Positions 1 to 8,104 are shown, counted from the stretch's first letter. The stretch: DNA of 64,000 nt from Candidatus Protochlamydia amoebophila UWE25 (GCF_000011565.2 NC_005861.2:1240001-1304000); one strand, 5' to 3'. The notes: generated by a model not told the origin, from the letters alone. Translations and numbers: made by a program.

Positions 1-751
1 CTTTTAATGCTAAAAGATGGGCATCTGTTAAATAAGCATTGTCTGAAAAATTGAGTGTTTCTATCTTCTTTAAGAAGTGATTTATAATTCTTTTAAACTC
101 GGCTAACTGAGAGGTCTGGTTTAATAAGGCGCTCACAACAGTGAATTCTAAATAGTTCTTCAATCTATTTAATTGACAGCGACGCGCGAAACTTAAAATC
201 TCTTTTAATCTGACTAAACTTTCTTCAGTGGAGTTAAAGGGTTCAAATCTTTGTAATTTGTATCCATCAATCAGCTGTTCTTCTAAATTTTTCACCACTT
301 CTGCCAGTTCATAATAATCGGCTAGGTGAATGGAAGAAGTAATCTCTTCTAAGGGAACATTAAAGTTAACGTCCATCAGGCAATTGAGCAAAAGCGTAAA
401 GTCTTTTTGTGTTAAAGCCAGAGGATGTTGCAGGGTTTCTTGAAATTGCCCCGACCACAAATTTTTAAAATAGAGGGATTTTTCCCTTAACAAAGCTAGC
501 TGAGAGTGAGAAATAGTCAGAGAAGTTCCCTCGTGAAAGTTTAGTTGAAGTTCTTCAGATAAAGGTGAAAGAGCGGAAGGTTGAATCGTTGACGCACTAG
601 TTTCTTCTAGATTAGGCAAAGGATTGTCTAAGGGAGTATTTTCATCCACAAGAGGATCACTAATCTCTTGAAGAGGGGAGTAAGATGGAGTCGTTGTAGG
701 GACAAGTTGACTAGGATTAAACCCAAAATTAGAAATATTCAAAATGACCGT
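1..751 (-). CDS. BTB-LRR protein, 5' part only (runs off left edge), start codon altered
   Basis: The frame is open for 250 codons from 751 to the window edge. It matches the N-terminal half of the two complete paralogs to its right: a short variable leader, a BTB/POZ-like domain (core ISHSQLALLREKSLYFKNLW), helical linker, then the first LRR turn, where the window ends. Both paralogs begin ATG-GTC-ATT-TTG at this point; here the first codon is ACG (751..749). The first in-frame ATG lies inside the BTB domain, so the gene either starts at the weak TTG of codon 4 or is silenced. No internal stop is visible, so loss of function, if real, is recent. The family is expected to be a secreted effector resembling substrate adaptors of host cullin-3 ubiquitin ligases. 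Confidence 0.75.
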
Positions 752-838
752 CCCAATGAGTAAAATAAATTTTCATTTATAGATATTTTAACAATATGAT
801 GGATAGATAAAAATTATTGCAATATTAATAAGTTAAAA
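752..838 (-). repeat. 5' flank shared by the three BTB-LRR genes (copy 1)
   Basis: This AT-rich flank is nearly identical to those before the other two copies (3434..3526 and 5697..5795). Read on the minus strand they share the run TTGCAATAATTTTTATCTA and a short stretch before the start. The shared flank shows that the genes arose by tandem duplication of a unit that includes the promoter region. I cannot assign -35 and -10 boxes with confidence. Confidence 0.7.
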
Positions 839-1067
839 TAGGCAGCCATTTTAAAGAGAATTTATTCTTATCAATAAAGAACAATTAAAAACCAAATAAG
901 GATCAATATAGTTCAAACATAAACTCTTCAGCTTTTGATTTGAAAGTGCCTTAAGTCCGCGAGATGATAAGATCATGAAGCAAACGGGTTATAAGATCTT
1001 TGATGCGATTAGAGGGTCTATTTGATTAGGAAATATGTGGACGGAAAATGCCGTGACTAAAATTGAT
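839..1067. other. Intergenic region without a recognisable gene
   Basis: Between the shared 5' flank of copy 1 and the shared 3' flank of copy 2. Short coding-like fragments occur on the minus strand around 920-990 (RGLKALSNQKLKSL in one frame) but are broken by stops. A loosely similar fragment (RTLKIKMLKSLHKNNQ) lies at about 6090-6150, so both may be remains of one dead mobile gene. Nothing intact is seen. Confidence 0.4.
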
Positions 1068-1219
1068 TTATAAACTTAATTTCCATCCTATAATACATCT
1101 TACAGCTGATATTTCGCTTAGAGAAACGTCTCAATGAAAATTGATCAACTTTAATGAAATTTTATCCTTGATCCTCTTAGGACAAAGTACTCTTTTATTT
1201 TTGGACCTAGTTTCCTTCT
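1068..1219 (-). repeat. 3' flank shared by BTB-LRR copies 2 and 3 (part 1)
   Basis: The block from about 1068 to the stop of the 737-aa gene closely matches 3533..3698 just beyond the stop of the 665-aa gene, for example AATTTCCATCCTATAATACA in both. Together with the shared 5' flanks this defines a tandem duplication unit of roughly 2.3-2.7 kb. The short plus-strand reading frame in the second copy is not conserved intact in the first, so I do not call it a gene. Confidence 0.65.
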
Positions 1220-3433
1220 TTATAGAAATCTATCCAGCCTTATTTCTAAATTAAATGAAGCTGCTAAAGTTTCAAAACGTTCTAATCCATCATCAGTGAT
1301 CTCACGCCCATATAGATCTAAACGTTGTAAAGCCATTAAATGTGTTAAATGGGCTAATCCAGCATCGGTGATCTCACAGTAGCTCAGATCTAAATACTGC
1401 AAAGCCGCTAAGGGTTTCAAATGGGCTAATCCATCATCAGTGAGTTTCTCGCATCTGTTTAGAGTTAAATGCTGCAAAGCCGTTAAGGGTGTTAAATGCG
1501 CTAATCCTGTATCGGTAAGTTTCCTACAGTCGTTTAAAGCTAGATGCTGCAAAGCTGTTAAAGGTGCCAAATGGGCCAATCCTGCATCGGTGAGTCTATT
1601 GCAACTGCCTAGATATAGATATTGCAAAGTCGTTAAGGGTGTTAAATGGGCTAATCCTGCATCGGTGAGTTGCCAGCAATAGACTAGAACTAGATGCTGC
1701 AAGCCCGTTAAAGGTGTCAAATGGGCTAATCCTGCATCGGTGATCTCACAGCAGCTCAGATCTAAATACTGCAAAGCCGTTAGGGGTGTCAAATGGGCTA
1801 ATCCTGCATCGGTGAGCTTATCGCACCAACTTAGAACTAGACGCTGCAAGCCCGTTAAAGGTGCTAAATGGGCTAATCCATCATCAGTGAGATTCTTACA
1901 ATGGCTCAGATCTAGGTGTTGCAAAGCTGTTAAGGGCGTCAAATGCGCTAATCCATTATCCGTGAATTTTCTACAATTACACAGATTAAGATGCTGCAAA
2001 GCTGTTAAGGGCGTCAAATGGGCTAAACCTGCATCAGTGAGATTCTTATATTCGCTTAGATTTAGATACTGCAAACCCGTCAAAGATGTCAAATGCGCTA
2101 ATCCTGCATCGGTGAAATTTTGACAATCGCTTAAATCTAGATGCTGTAAAGCTGTTAAGGGTGTTAAATGCGCTAATCCTGCATCGGTAAGACTGTTACA
2201 CCTGCTTAGATCTAAATGCTGTAAAGCCGTTAAAGGTGTCAAATGGGCTAATCCAGCATCGGTAAGTTTCCAACACTCGCTTAGATTTAGATGCTGCAAA
2301 GCGGTTAAGGGTTTCAAATGGGATAATCCAGCATCGGTGAGATCCTTGCACCTATTTAGATTTAGATGTTGCAAACCCGTTAAAGGTGTCAAATGCGCCA
2401 ATCCTGCATCTTTGAGATACTCGCATCTGTTTAGATTTAGATGCTGCAAAGCCGTTAAGGGTGTTAAATGCGCTAATCCTGCATCGGTAAGACTGCTGCA
2501 CCAGCTTAGATCTAGATGCTGCAAGCCCGTTAAAGGTGTCAAATGCGCTAATCCATCATCAGTGAGTTTCTCGCAATCGCTTAGATCTAGATACTGCAAA
2601 GTCGTTAAGGGTGTCAAATGCGCTAATCCTGCATCAGTGACACCCCAACATTTCTTAAAATGAAGTATTTTTAAATTTTTACAATTTTTTAATGTTAAAA
2701 GATGGGCATCGGTTAAACGGGCATTTTCTGAAAAATTAAGTGTTTCTATCTTCTTTGAGAAGTGATTTACAATTTTTTCAAACTTCTCTAACTGAGAGGT
2801 CTGGTTTAATAAGGCGCTCACAACGGTGAATTCTAAATAGTTTTTCAAAGGGTTTAATCGACATTGCTGCGCAAAATTTAAAATCTCTTTTAATCTGACT
2901 AAACTTTCTTCAGTGGAGTTAAAGGGTTCAAATCTTTGTGATTTGTATCCATCAATCAGCTGTTCTTCTAAATTTGTTACCACTTCTGTTAGTTCATAAT
3001 AATCAGCTAGTTGAATGGCAGAAGTGATCTCTTCCAAAGGAACTTTAAATTTAGCATCCATGACACAATTAAGCAAAAGCGTAAAGTCTTTTTGTATTAA
3101 AGCGAGAGGATGTTGCAGGGTTTCTTGAAATTGCCCCGACCACAGATTCTTAAAATAAGGCGATTTGTCCCTTAACAAAGCTAGCTGAGAGTGAGAAATA
3201 GTCAGAGAAGTTCCCTCTTGAAAGCTTAGTTGAATTTCATCAGATGAAAGTGAAAGAGCGGGAGCTTGAATCGTTGAGGCACCGGTTTCTTCTAGATTAG
3301 GCAAAGGATTGTCTAAGGGAGTGTTTTCATCCACAAGAGGATCACTAATCTCTTGAGGATAGTAAGAAGGAGCCGTTGTAGGGACAAGTTGACTAGGATT
3401 AAACCCAAAATTAGAAATATTCAAAATGACCAT
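1220..3433 (-). CDS. BTB/POZ-like and leucine-rich repeat effector, 737 aa
   Basis: Eukaryote-like domain protein. Residues ~1-65 are a variable, Ser/Pro/Thr-rich leader; ~68-160 form a BTB/POZ-like domain (ISHSQLALLRDKSPYFKNLW, then QFQETLQHP); ~165-235 are helical; from ~240 to the end run about 19 cysteine-containing LRRs of 25 residues with consensus LTDAGLAHLTPLTALQHLDL, closed by a degenerate cap (ITDDGLERF). No signal peptide is seen. BTB and F-box proteins with LRRs are a known expanded family in Parachlamydiaceae, thought to be type III secreted and to recruit host cullin ubiquitin ligases through the BTB fold, with the LRRs choosing the substrate. That role is inference here. The gene is the middle of three tandem paralogs. 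Confidence 0.88.
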   Translation of the reverse strand: MVILNISNFGFNPSQLVPTTAPSYYPQEISDPLVDENTPLDNPLPNLEETGASTIQAPALSLSSDEIQLSFQEGTSLTISHSQLALLRDKSPYFKNLWSGQFQETLQHPLALIQKDFTLLLNCVMDAKFKVPLEEITSAIQLADYYELTEVVTNLEEQLIDGYKSQRFEPFNSTEESLVRLKEILNFAQQCRLNPLKNYLEFTVVSALLNQTSQLEKFEKIVNHFSKKIETLNFSENARLTDAHLLTLKNCKNLKILHFKKCWGVTDAGLAHLTPLTTLQYLDLSDCEKLTDDGLAHLTPLTGLQHLDLSWCSSLTDAGLAHLTPLTALQHLNLNRCEYLKDAGLAHLTPLTGLQHLNLNRCKDLTDAGLSHLKPLTALQHLNLSECWKLTDAGLAHLTPLTALQHLDLSRCNSLTDAGLAHLTPLTALQHLDLSDCQNFTDAGLAHLTSLTGLQYLNLSEYKNLTDAGLAHLTPLTALQHLNLCNCRKFTDNGLAHLTPLTALQHLDLSHCKNLTDDGLAHLAPLTGLQRLVLSWCDKLTDAGLAHLTPLTALQYLDLSCCEITDAGLAHLTPLTGLQHLVLVYCWQLTDAGLAHLTPLTTLQYLYLGSCNRLTDAGLAHLAPLTALQHLALNDCRKLTDTGLAHLTPLTALQHLTLNRCEKLTDDGLAHLKPLAALQYLDLSYCEITDAGLAHLTHLMALQRLDLYGREITDDGLERFETLAASFNLEIRLDRFL

Positions 3434-3526
3434 CCCAATGAATAAAATAAATTTTCATTTATAGCTATTTTAACAATATGATGAATAGATAAAAATTATT
3501 GCAATATTAATAAGTTAAAATAGGCA
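3434..3526 (-). repeat. 5' flank shared by the three BTB-LRR genes (copy 2)
   Basis: Near-identical to 752..838 and 5697..5795. It includes the AT-rich putative promoter region and the GGG just before the ATG. No strong Shine-Dalgarno sequence precedes any of the three starts. Confidence 0.7.
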
Positions 3527-3532
3527 GTCACA

Positions 3533-3698
3533 TAAAATTGATTTATAAGCTTAATTTCCATCCTATAATACATCTTATCGCGGATATTTCGCTTAGAGAA
3601 GCGTCTCAACGAGAATTGATAAACTTTAATGAAATTTTATCCCTTAACTTTTTAAAACAAAATACTCACTCTTTTATTTTTGGCCCTAGTTACCTTCT
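3533..3698 (-). repeat. 3' flank shared by BTB-LRR copies 2 and 3 (part 2)
   Basis: Counterpart of 1068..1219, directly after the stop of the 665-aa gene in its reading direction. The two copies differ by scattered substitutions and small indels. Confidence 0.65.
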
Positions 3699-5696
3699 TT
3701 ATGGAAAGCTACCCAGCCTTATTTCTAGATTGAGTGAAGCTGCTAAAGTTTTAAAACGTGCTAACCCTGCTTTGGTGAGACGCCAGCATTGGCTTAAATC
3801 TAGATGCCGCAAACCCGTTAAGGGTGTCAAATGCGCTAACCCTGCATCCGTGAGATTTTGACAATATCTCAAATCTAGATGCTGCAAAGCCGTTAAGGAT
3901 GTTAAATGCGCTAATCCTGCATCAGTGAGTTTCCTGCACCAGTTTAGATATAGATACTGCAAAGCGGTTAAGGGTGTCAAATGCGCTAATCCTGCATCCG
4001 TGAGATTCTTGCAATTGCTCAGATTTAGATGCTGCAAACCCGTTAAGAGTTTCAAATGCACTAATCCGGCATCGGTAAGTTTATCGCAAGAGATTAAACC
4101 TAGATGCTGCAAACTCGTTAAAGGTGTCAAATGCGCTAATCCTACATCGGTGAGATTATAGCAACTACTCAGATCTAAATGCTGCAAAGCCGTTAAGGGT
4201 GTTAAATGCGCTAATCCAACATCAGTGAGTTTATTGCACCTGCTTAGATTTAGATGTTGTAAAACTGATAAGGGTGTTAAATGCGCTAATCCATTATCCG
4301 TGAATTTTCTACAATTACACAGATTAAGATGCTGCAAACCCGTTAAAGGTGTCAAATGCGCTAATCCTGCATCGGTGAGATTCTGGCAACCGCTTAAATC
4401 AAGATGCTGCAAACCCGTTAAAGGTGTCAAATGCGCTAATCCTGCATCGGTGAGATTCTGGCAACCGCTTAAATCAAGATGCTGCAAACCCGTTAAAGGT
4501 GTCAAATGTGCTAATCCTGCGTCGGTGAGTTTATTGCACCTGCTTAGATTTAGATGCTGCAAACCCGTTAAAGGTGTCAAATGGGCTAATCCTGCATCGG
4601 TGAGATTCTGGCAACCGCTTAAATCTAGATGCTGTAAACCCATTAAGGGTGTTAAATGCGCTAATCCTGCATCCGTGAGATTCTGACAACCGCTTAAACC
4701 TAGATGCTGCAGAGCCGTTAAGGGTGTCAAATGGGCTAAACCTGCATCAGTGAGATTCTTATATTCGCTTAGATTTAGATACTGCAAAGCGGTTAAGGGT
4801 GTTAAATGCGCTAATCCTGCATTGGTGAGACGCCAGCATTGGCCTAGACCTAGATGCTGCAAAGCCGTTAAGGGTGTTAAATGCGCTAATCCTGCATCGG
4901 TGAGATGCCTGCATTCCTTAAAATGAAGTACTTTTAAATTTTCACAACTTTTTAATGCTAAAAAACAGGCATTGTTTAAAATTTTGTTTGGAAGATTAAG
5001 AATTTTTATCTCATTTGAAAAATGATTTATAATTCTTCCAAACTCATCCGACAGAAAGGCCTTGTTTAATAATTCGCTCACAACGGTGAATTCTAAATAG
5101 TTCTTCAATGTATTTAATTGACAGCGCTGCGCGAAACTTAAAATCTCTTTTAATCTGACTAAACTTTCTTCAGTAGAGTTAAAAGGTTCAAATCTCTGAG
5201 ATTTATATTCCTCCATCAGCTGTTTTTCTAAATTCTTCACTACTTCTGTTAGTTCATAATAATCGGTTAGTTGAATGGCAGAAATAATCTCTTCTAAGGG
5301 AACTTTAAAGTTAGCGTCCATCAGGAAATTGAGCAAAAGCGTAAAGTCTTTTTTTGTTAAATCGAGAGGGTGTTGCAGGGTTTCTTGAAAATTTCCTGAC
5401 CAAAGAGTTTTAAAATAAAGGGATTTTTCCCTTAACAAAGCTAACTGAGAAGGAGAAATAGTTAGAGAAGTTCCCTCGTGAAAGCTTAGTTGAACTTCTT
5501 CAGATGAAGGTGAAAGAGTGGAAGGTTGAATCGTTGACGCACTAGTTTCTTCTAGATTAGGCAAAGGATTGTCTAAGGGAGTATTTTCATTCTCAAGTTG
5601 ATCGTTAATGTCTTGAAGAGGATAGTAAGATGGATTCGTTGTATTGACAAGATAACTAGAATTAAGCCCAAAATTAGAAATATTCAAAATGACCAT
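3699..5696 (-). CDS. BTB/POZ-like and leucine-rich repeat effector, 665 aa
   Basis: Third tandem paralog, with the same plan as the 737-aa protein: leader to ~65, BTB-like domain ~68-160 (ISPSQLALLREKSLYFKTLW), helical linker, then about 15 LRRs of 25 residues plus the cap LTKAGLARFKTLAASLNLEI. Repeat number therefore differs between copies (about 19 versus 15). Several repeats are identical at DNA level to their neighbour, and some match repeats in the 737-aa gene at a different place in the array, for example LCNCRKFTDNGLAHL and LSEYKNLTDAGLAHL. This indicates repeat gain and loss and exchange between paralogs. Predicted role as above: a secreted ubiquitin-ligase adaptor mimic (inference). 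The start is the ATG equivalent to that of the middle gene. Confidence 0.88.
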   Translation of the reverse strand: MVILNISNFGLNSSYLVNTTNPSYYPLQDINDQLENENTPLDNPLPNLEETSASTIQPSTLSPSSEEVQLSFHEGTSLTISPSQLALLREKSLYFKTLWSGNFQETLQHPLDLTKKDFTLLLNFLMDANFKVPLEEIISAIQLTDYYELTEVVKNLEKQLMEEYKSQRFEPFNSTEESLVRLKEILSFAQRCQLNTLKNYLEFTVVSELLNKAFLSDEFGRIINHFSNEIKILNLPNKILNNACFLALKSCENLKVLHFKECRHLTDAGLAHLTPLTALQHLGLGQCWRLTNAGLAHLTPLTALQYLNLSEYKNLTDAGLAHLTPLTALQHLGLSGCQNLTDAGLAHLTPLMGLQHLDLSGCQNLTDAGLAHLTPLTGLQHLNLSRCNKLTDAGLAHLTPLTGLQHLDLSGCQNLTDAGLAHLTPLTGLQHLDLSGCQNLTDAGLAHLTPLTGLQHLNLCNCRKFTDNGLAHLTPLSVLQHLNLSRCNKLTDVGLAHLTPLTALQHLDLSSCYNLTDVGLAHLTPLTSLQHLGLISCDKLTDAGLVHLKLLTGLQHLNLSNCKNLTDAGLAHLTPLTALQYLYLNWCRKLTDAGLAHLTSLTALQHLDLRYCQNLTDAGLAHLTPLTGLRHLDLSQCWRLTKAGLARFKTLAASLNLEIRLGSFP
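4326..4508 (-). repeat. Exact 75-bp tandem LRR repeats
   Basis: Positions 4326-4433 are identical to 4401-4508 at an offset of 75 bp (25 codons), giving about 2.4 perfect copies. Elsewhere in the array the 75-bp units differ by several bases. Perfect identity implies a very recent duplication by slippage or unequal crossover. Confidence 0.9.
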
Positions 5697-5795
5697 CCCA
5701 CTGAGTAAAATAAATTTTCATTTTATAGATGTTTTAACAATATTATTTATAGATAAAATTATTGCAATATTAATAAGTTAAAATAGGCAGTCACA
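5697..5795 (-). repeat. 5' flank shared by the three BTB-LRR genes (copy 3)
   Basis: Matches 752..838 and 3434..3526, with a few differences near 5735-5755. It is the most upstream copy in the direction of transcription. Confidence 0.65.
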
Positions 5796-5875
5796 TTTTA
5801 AGAGAAAATTTATCCTTTAGGTAGGTATTAAAATTGCTTTAAATCTGTTTATTAGCCATATTGCAAGTTTAGAAT

Positions 5876-6072
5876 TTATTCCGAAGCTTTTCTGATTCTA
5901 TAGCCCTCAATAGCTAAATAAACCGCTCTTAGGCCATCTTCATTAGCTACCAAATATCTTTTTCTGATATGCCTAAATTTTTAAGTATACTTTTTGTTTC
6001 ATTGCTTTGTTTGTGCTATACGTTTTGCAGATTAAGAAATAAATTTCGCGCAGACATTACATCTAATTCCGT
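5876..6072 (-). pseudogene. Decayed small gene, family unknown
   Basis: Read on the minus strand this gives TELDVMSARNLFLNLQNV, stop, HKQSNETKSILKNLGISEKD, then in a second frame YLVANEDGLRAVYLAIEGYR and IRKASE before a stop at 5878..5876. The composition is strongly protein-like in both pieces, so I read one gene broken by one nonsense codon and one frameshift. I do not recognise the family. It lies between the BTB-LRR array and the ParA-like pair, in an area full of gene remains. Confidence 0.55.
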
Positions 6073-6161
6073 TTTATATTATGTCAGATTATTGGTTGTT
6101 TTTATGTAGGCTCTTCAGCATTTTGATTTTAAGTGTTCTAAGATCAATAGTTGTATAGTTT

Positions 6162-6185
6162 GAATTTCCTTAAATAAGGAATTCC
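6162..6185 (-). terminator. Hairpin downstream of the ParA partner gene
   Basis: A near-palindrome (AATTTCCTTA / TAAGGAATT) lies 14 bases past the stop of the 143-aa gene. There is no good U-run, so this is a weak terminator candidate. Confidence 0.3.
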
Positions 6186-6198
6186 CTAACTTAAGGAG

Positions 6199-6630
6199 TT
6201 AGGAAAATAATTTAGTAATCCATTTTCTCACATCATCTTCATCTACAAGAATCTCCATAGACAAATGATTTTCTTTTTCTAAAAATATATCTATTAAGGC
6301 CCTCATTAGAGTATTTGCTGTTATTCTTTCTTTAGAATCGTTTCCTTTTAGATCACGTGAGCGAAATTTCATAATCTTTTTAGCGACTTGGTCAAGACCT
6401 TCTTTTTGTTCAGCAGTTAAAAGAGCTGTTACCTTATCCAAGCTTTGCCATTTGGGCTTTTGTCCTATTACTGATTGAACTTGAAGTTCACTAGATTCAT
6501 TATTAATTTTTGGCTGATGAATGTAGTTTAAAGAGGCTGATTCTGGTTTTACTTCTTCAAGAGGCTTTTGAGAAGTAGATTTCAAACCACTAAATAAACT
6601 ATTTTTTGTTTCTTGTGGATTTATTGCCAT
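6199..6630 (-). CDS. Partner protein of the ParA-like gene, 143 aa, hypothetical
   Basis: A small hydrophilic protein. Residues ~1-60 are low-complexity and probably disordered; ~60-143 are charged and helical (TAEQKEGLDQVAKKIMKFRS, later DVRKWITKLF). Its ATG overlaps the stop of the upstream ParA-like gene (TAATG), so the two are translationally coupled. In ParA loci the second gene is usually a ParB or another centromere-binding or adaptor protein, and the chlamydial plasmid also places a gene directly after its ParA. I see no diagnostic ParB or ribbon-helix-helix motif, so the role rests on context alone. Confidence 0.6.
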   Translation of the reverse strand: MAINPQETKNSLFSGLKSTSQKPLEEVKPESASLNYIHQPKINNESSELQVQSVIGQKPKWQSLDKVTALLTAEQKEGLDQVAKKIMKFRSRDLKGNDSKERITANTLMRALIDIFLEKENHLSMEILVDEDDVRKWITKLFS

Positions 6631-7241
6631 TAAGCTTTCTCCAGTCTATGCAAAAGTTCTTTTGTCGCATTTAAATAATCGAAATGACCCTTTCCTTTTG
6701 AATTTTCAGCTTGAAATATAGTTTGTCTTTTTTGTGGACATGCTTTCAACTTCGTATTAACTCTAATGACGTTTTCAAACATATCTCCAGGAAATGTGTC
6801 TCGCAGTATATTTTCAACGTCACTTGAAATACTTTCTCTACGATTTACCATTGTTAATAAAGATCCTAAATTTGATATGGATGGGTTAGATGGCTTAATT
6901 AACTCAATTGTTTTAATAAGATGTCGGATTCCAACAAGTGGAAGGTACTCTGCACTCACTGGCACTAAATAATAGTTACTTGCAATAAGGCTATTTACTG
7001 TTGTAAAACTAATATGAGGTGGGTTATCAATTAAAATAAAATCATATTCGGATATTAAATCATTTTTAAGTGCAACTTTAAGCTTATATTCTCTTCTTAT
7101 CGGGCAAGAATGTAATTTTAAATCGAGATCAATCATTGGTTCGCCAGAAGGAGCGATCTGAAGATTATCTACCAAAGTAGGCTTGATGATGTCTTTTAAG
7201 GAAATTTTATCATTTAAAATAGCCAAGGAAAACACTTTCAT
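6630..7241 (-). CDS. ParA-like ATPase lacking its N-terminal nucleotide-binding region, 203 aa
   Basis: The sequence follows the ParA/MinD family from the middle of the fold on: SLKDIIKPTLVDNLQIAPSG, then YDFILIDNPPHISFTTVNSL (Walker B region), YLVPVSAEYLPLVGIRHLIK and a C-terminal helix. What is missing is the first 55-60 residues, which in the family hold the KGGVGKT Walker A loop and the DxDPQ segment. The 180 bp upstream contain no such motif in any frame I read. The product should not bind ATP normally, so it is either a truncated remnant or works with another ParA. The reading frame is otherwise intact and is coupled by TAATG overlap to the 143-aa gene. This looks like a relic of a plasmid or island partition locus. 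Confidence 0.75.
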   Translation of the reverse strand: MKVFSLAILNDKISLKDIIKPTLVDNLQIAPSGEPMIDLDLKLHSCPIRREYKLKVALKNDLISEYDFILIDNPPHISFTTVNSLIASNYYLVPVSAEYLPLVGIRHLIKTIELIKPSNPSISNLGSLLTMVNRRESISSDVENILRDTFPGDMFENVIRVNTKLKACPQKRQTIFQAENSKGKGHFDYLNATKELLHRLEKA

Positions 7242-7425
7242 TTTCTAAAAAACTAACTAAACACATTGGGTTAATAAAATACTTTATTTGTGATTACGAT
7301 AGACAATTGAGAGCCTTACCTATTTAGCACTACCCATTTTTGTTTTTATAGTGTTAAATCCGTTCAAGAATCATTAATTTTTTCAAAGCTAACAATGCAG
7401 CAACAAGTTTAAGCGTAAGGTTTTT

Positions 7426-7527
7426 ATGCACCCATCGTTTTTCATTATCGGAATTCTGTTTTTTATAGCGATTCTTTTAAACTATTACTACCTTAATTCT
7501 AATTCAGATATTGACTTAGATGATTAG
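7426..7527 (+). CDS. Small single-pass membrane peptide, 33 aa
   Basis: An ATG preceded by AAGG at a short distance opens a 33-codon frame. It starts MHPSFFIIGILFFIAILL, continues NYYYLN and ends in an acidic tail (SDIDLDD). One hydrophobic helix spans residues ~4-20. The next small gene begins 11 bases after the stop. It could be a genuine small protein or the tail of a decayed gene. I do not recognise it. Confidence 0.4.
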   Translation: MHPSFFIIGILFFIAILLNYYYLNSNSDIDLDD

Positions 7528-7538
7528 AAAGGCTTACT

Positions 7539-7739
7539 TTGACTCCTTTAAGAATTCGAATAAATCAAAATGATAATAAGGCTGATCGCAAGCTAGCTCA
7601 CCTTTTAAACTTGCATGGGAAAACCAAACTTTTAGACTCTCTGATGCAAAAACGACATTATAAGTTAGCTAGTCTAGCGATAGGAGCTTTAATCACTTCT
7701 GGTAAAGGAAGTATAGGATTGAGATGGCCAAAATGTTGA
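7539..7739 (+). CDS. Small hypothetical protein, 66 aa
   Basis: It starts at TTG with AAAGG six bases upstream. The first ~55 residues are charged and helical (ADRKLAHLLNLHGKTKLLDS); the last ~12 look out of character, suggesting a truncated C-terminus. It follows the 33-aa membrane peptide closely, so the two may have been co-transcribed. The basic helical character would suit a DNA-binding accessory of a mobile element, but this is a guess. It sits among gene remains. Confidence 0.35.
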   Translation: MTPLRIRINQNDNKADRKLAHLLNLHGKTKLLDSLMQKRHYKLASLAIGALITSGKGSIGLRWPKC

Positions 7740-7795
7740 ATGAGCCTATCAATGATGACAGGATAGTGCAATCTTATGATAATAGAGTCAATCAA

Positions 7796-8080
7796 TTATG
7801 CGAGAAATAACGAAGGGAAGAGTATCAAAAAATTGTTTAATGAAAGTTGTGTTTTGCTAGGTAAAATTTTTTGATTAATAAATCGCTCAACTTTGCGCTG
7901 GATAAGATTTTTTTTAATAGTATCGTGCTGATAACCAATTTCATAAGGAGTTCTTTTCAAAAGCAAAATTTGTTGTAATTCATCACTTTGCAATATTCCT
8001 TTTCCTTTGAAATTTAGTTCAGCAGAAAGATCGCAAACAAGGTAAATTAACGCTATAATCCTAAAAATAGTTTTTTTCAT
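7796..8080 (-). pseudogene. N-terminal fragment of a secreted C45-like acyltransferase/hydrolase, 94 aa
   Basis: It begins with a signal peptide (MKKTIFRIIALIYLVCDLSA) and continues into LKRTPYEIGYQHDTIKKNLI, which resembles the (R)GTPYEIGYQHG motif near the start of peptidase C45-like proteins, normally 350 aa or more. After ~residue 75 the sequence becomes a hydrophobic tail unlike the family, and nothing that could be the rest of the domain follows downstream. I read it as a truncated gene. In intact homologs the N-terminal nucleophile sits further on, so this product would be inactive. The family call is from memory of the motif. Confidence 0.45.
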
Positions 8081-8104
8081 AATAAAACCGATTTATAAGT
8101 AAAA

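Noticed and set aside
3538-3861. 107-codon plus-strand frame at the end of the 665-aa BTB-LRR gene
   Set aside because: It runs across a duplicated flank into antisense LRR sequence, and the other copy of the flank does not keep it open.
1440-4686. Plus-strand frames with repeats such as CCKPVKGVKCANPASV across the LRR arrays
   Set aside because: They are the antisense of the 75-bp LRR units; repeat periodicity keeps the frame open. The minus-strand proteins have the real domains.
1220-5696. CRISPR array, because of regular 75-bp repeats
   Set aside because: The repeats are in-frame LRR codons without unique spacers, and no cas genes are present.
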